From the NCBI GenBank assembly GCA_017557715.1, contig JAFYYE010000190.1:1-6688 (forward strand): a DNA stretch of 6,688 bases, read 5' to 3'. Below, in pieces: positions 5,572-6,688 of the stretch; the stretch's first letter is position 1, and the number at the start of each line of letters is the position of its first letter. The position numbers were made by a program, and so were the translations under genes. Source of the DNA: Pseudobutyrivibrio sp. Its GTDB lineage: Bacteria; Bacillota; Clostridia; Lachnospirales; Lachnospiraceae. Below the pieces are notes generated by a model, which saw only the letters and a list, made by a program, of their open reading frames with translations, had not been told where the DNA came from and ran no database searches.

Positions 5572-6213
5572 TTAAGCTTTTAAATCAAAAGAAGTTTTTC
5601 CATTACTACCAAAAATATTTTCTGTAATCGCCCTTAAATCAGTTCCCATGCCAATATATTCTTGCATCTCAAGCGTTCTGTTTTGTAGCTTCTCTAGTCT
5701 TTGCTTTTCTTCAGCCTCTTTTTCTTTCTTTTTCTTAAGTCGTCTTTTTTCATTTTTGTTATGAGCTGCTCTAGCTTCATCAGCCTTACGTTTTGCATTT
5801 TCACGTGCGATTTTACCATCAGGATCATTTGTACAGGCACTTGTCATAGTAATCTCACCATTAGAATCATATTCTATTGTCATAAACGTCATAACGGGAC
5901 TACCTGGCATATTTTTCGTGAATGAAACACTTCTTTTAACACACTCATTTGTCACAGCAAGATTCTCTTCAAGAAATGCAGCTTTTTGAGGATCCTTATT
6001 GCACTTTTCAAGAAATGCGCTAGAAACCGTCACTGTTACAGGTACTCCATACATATTTTTAGTCCCCGTATTCATTTCAGGATATTTTTCTTGAAGATAT
6101 TTTGAATAATCATTTATATTCTTAAACCCTGTTTTTATCTCCTCGTGCCTTGTCACATATGGAGTAGATGTTTTGAGTTCCATTATCTGAGAGGTTACCC
6201 CGCATACATCCAT
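5572..6213 (-). CDS. DUF6033-like hypothetical protein under a sigma-28-type promoter
   Basis: 213 aa. The open frame extends to a TTG at 6222, but AAAGGAG (6223-6229) abuts that codon and is 9 nt from ATG 6213, so the protein starts MDVCGVTSQI. Residues 20-130 look like a small mixed alpha/beta domain: YSKYLQEKYPEM (36-47), VPVTVTVSSAFLEKC (57-71), DPQKAAFLEENLA (74-86), VMTFMTIEYDSNGEITMTS (107-125). Residues 131-180 are a very basic then mixed-charge helix (KRRLKKKKEKEAEEKQ). The tail ends TSFDLKA. The 'Y-L-x-x-K-Y-P ... S-x-x-F-L-E-K ... D-P-x-x-x-x-x-L-E-E-N-L' layout is what I recall from DUF6033-type Firmicutes proteins, a family without known function; I am only moderately sure. No signal peptide or membrane segment. 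Its own sigma-28-like promoter and terminator make it a single-gene flagellar-type unit, paired by promoter class with the downstream operon. Confidence 0.85.
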   Translation of the reverse strand: MDVCGVTSQIMELKTSTPYVTRHEEIKTGFKNINDYSKYLQEKYPEMNTGTKNMYGVPVTVTVSSAFLEKCNKDPQKAAFLEENLAVTNECVKRSVSFTKNMPGSPVMTFMTIEYDSNGEITMTSACTNDPDGKIARENAKRKADEARAAHNKNEKRRLKKKKEKEAEEKQRLEKLQNRTLEMQEYIGMGTDLRAITENIFGSNGKTSFDLKA

Positions 6214-6222
6214 AGTAGTCAA

Positions 6223-6229
6223 CTCCTTT
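6223..6229 (-). promoter_or_regulatory. Ribosome binding site fixing the start at 6213
   Basis: AAAGGAG is directly adjacent to the in-frame TTG at 6222 (no spacer) and 9 nt from ATG 6213. The ATG is therefore the start and the three residues M-T-T of the longer reading should be dropped. Confidence 0.85.
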
Positions 6230-6245
6230 CAATCTCTTTCTAGTT

Positions 6246-6271
6246 GTATCGGATATAGAATCCACTGTTTA
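6246..6271 (-). promoter_or_regulatory. Sigma-28 (SigD/FliA)-type promoter of the DUF6033-like gene
   Basis: On the minus strand, a perfect TAAA (6268-6271), 14 bp, then TCCGATAC (6246-6253). This matches SigD/FliA (TAAA, 14-15 bp, GCCGATA[AT]) at every position except the first and last of the -10 octamer. Expected start is near 6239, leaving a leader of about 26 nt. Spacing is identical to the promoter at 3190-3215. Confidence 0.8.
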
Positions 6272-6478
6272 ATCCATATGTTGTGGGATGCACAGATGTT
6301 GTTGTGAACAGTTCAAATTTCCAATAATAGTAATTAACGTAGCGATAATCAATAATATTGGAAAAATTCTATTTCTAAATTAGAATCTGTTTTTCCATTA
6401 TTTTCTTATAATGCTCCATTAATTTGAATTAATGGAATGGTTCTCAAATTGTATTTATAAAAAAACATAAAAATCAAG
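6272..6478. other. AT-rich non-coding stretch with inverted repeats
   Basis: I see no gene here on either strand. It holds three inverted repeats. TTTCCAATA (6318-6326) pairs with TATTGGAAA (6356-6364) across 29 nt. TGGAAAAA plus TTCTA (6359-6371) pairs with TAGAA (6381-6385) and TTTTTCCA (6390-6397). A near-perfect palindrome has 10-bp arms (TCCATTAATT, 6415-6424; AATTAATGGA, 6427-6436) around TG. The first two share the TGGAAA arm, so they are mutually exclusive folds. None is followed by a clean T-run. They may be operators, remnants of a mobile element, or simply AT-rich chance. Confidence 0.5.
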
Positions 6479-6490
6479 TGTACCAGTTTT

Positions 6491-6552
6491 CAAAAAGTGG
6501 GCCATTTTATTTATAGCAAGGCAAAAAGTGGGTCCGTTTGTTTTTTGCAAGC
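6491..6552 (+). repeat. Two tandem 31-bp imperfect direct repeats
   Basis: Copies at 6491-6521 and 6522-6552 match at 24 of 31 positions. Both begin CAAAAAGTGGG, have T-rich middles and end in GCAAG plus one base. They are directly abutting and lie in non-coding DNA. Confidence 0.85.
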
Positions 6553-6568
6553 ATAGACAAATGTCCTT

Positions 6569-6599
6569 TTTTTCATGGAAATTGCATTCCCATGAAAAA
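6569..6599. repeat. Inverted repeat overlapping a possible start codon
   Basis: TTTTTCATGG (6569-6578) and CCATGAAAAA (6590-6599) are perfect 10-bp arms around 11 nt. The right arm includes the ATG at 6592. The hairpin could occlude that start in mRNA, as some insertion sequences do to limit read-through expression, or serve as a protein binding site. Confidence 0.5.
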
Positions 6600-6688
6600 G
6601 TTGGGCAAGCCCAAAACCTTGAGCTTAAAGGAATCTCAAAAGCTGCGCACTGTTAGTGAGAAAACAAAAAATACGGAAAAAGAGGTAA
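6592..6688 (+). CDS. Possible start of an ORF running off the right edge
   Basis: ATG at 6592 opens a frame with no stop to the window end, giving 32 residues that begin MKKLGKPKTLSLKESQ. It is Lys-rich and has no recognisable motif and no convincing ribosome binding site. It could be the first ORF of the suspected insertion sequence, a short leader ORF, or chance. Low confidence. Confidence 0.25.
   Translation, partial: MKKLGKPKTLSLKESQKLRTVSEKTKNTEKEV

Larger units (their letters stand above)
6479..6688 (+). mobile_element. Possible left end of an IS21-type insertion sequence
   Basis: From TGTACC (6479-6484) the sequence changes character and contains two direct repeats with the core CAAAAAGTGGG. 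Multiple terminal repeats after a 5'-TG end are typical of IS21-family elements, where they bind the IstA transposase, and the AAAAGTGGnCC core is of the kind I associate with these elements in Clostridia. No transposase sequence is visible: any istA would start at or past the window edge, where AAAGAGGTAA could be its ribosome binding site. The family is tentative. Confidence 0.4.

Noticed and set aside
6491..6552. CRISPR array
   Set aside because: Only two directly abutting imperfect copies without spacers; better explained as terminal repeats of an insertion sequence.

Overview
The window looks like low-GC Firmicutes DNA, most likely from a motile Lachnospiraceae (Butyrivibrio/Pseudobutyrivibrio/Roseburia-like). 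This rests on the AT-rich composition, strong AGGAGG-type ribosome binding sites, an AgrC/AgrA-like two-component pair, and several small coiled-coil proteins of a style I associate with that family. The assignment is by impression; no rRNA or marker gene is present.

Layout. The left edge (1-154, + strand) holds the last 50 codons of a gene whose tail resembles Abi-type proteins. It converges on everything else across a shared hairpin terminator (198-233). All complete genes are on the minus strand, in three transcription units. Reading in the direction of transcription, from the right: (i) a single gene (6213-5572; 213 aa, DUF6033-like) with a near-consensus sigma-28 (SigD/FliA) promoter at 6246-6271 and its own terminator (5519-5554); (ii) a two-gene unit of a LytTR response regulator (5409-4693) and a GHKL sensor kinase (4693-3305), closed by a strong terminator (3261-3290); (iii) a four-gene operon, 3111 to 251, led by a second sigma-28-like promoter (3190-3215) and ended by the shared hairpin. 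The operon encodes a FlxA-like coiled-coil protein, an acidic coiled-coil protein, a 258-aa protein whose second half reads like the C-terminal part of the flagellar cap protein FliD, and a 223-aa helical protein of unknown function. The right edge (6272-6688) is non-coding and AT-rich with several inverted repeats, then two 31-bp direct repeats that look like the left end of an IS21-type insertion sequence, and possibly the start of an ORF.

How it may work together. Two sigma-28-type promoters with the same geometry, a FlxA-like protein and a FliD-like C-terminal domain all tie the five small proteins to the flagellar late-gene programme. None has a Sec signal peptide or a membrane segment. 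Three of the five end in the same short pattern, [FY]-D-[FYL]-[KR]-x at the C-terminus, and four have M-[DN]-[IV] at or near the N-terminus. My best reading is an undescribed accessory set expressed with the flagellum and perhaps exported through, or docking on, the flagellar type III apparatus, with an Agr-like two-component system lodged between its two parts. The promoters, repeats and motifs are read directly; the functional link is inference.
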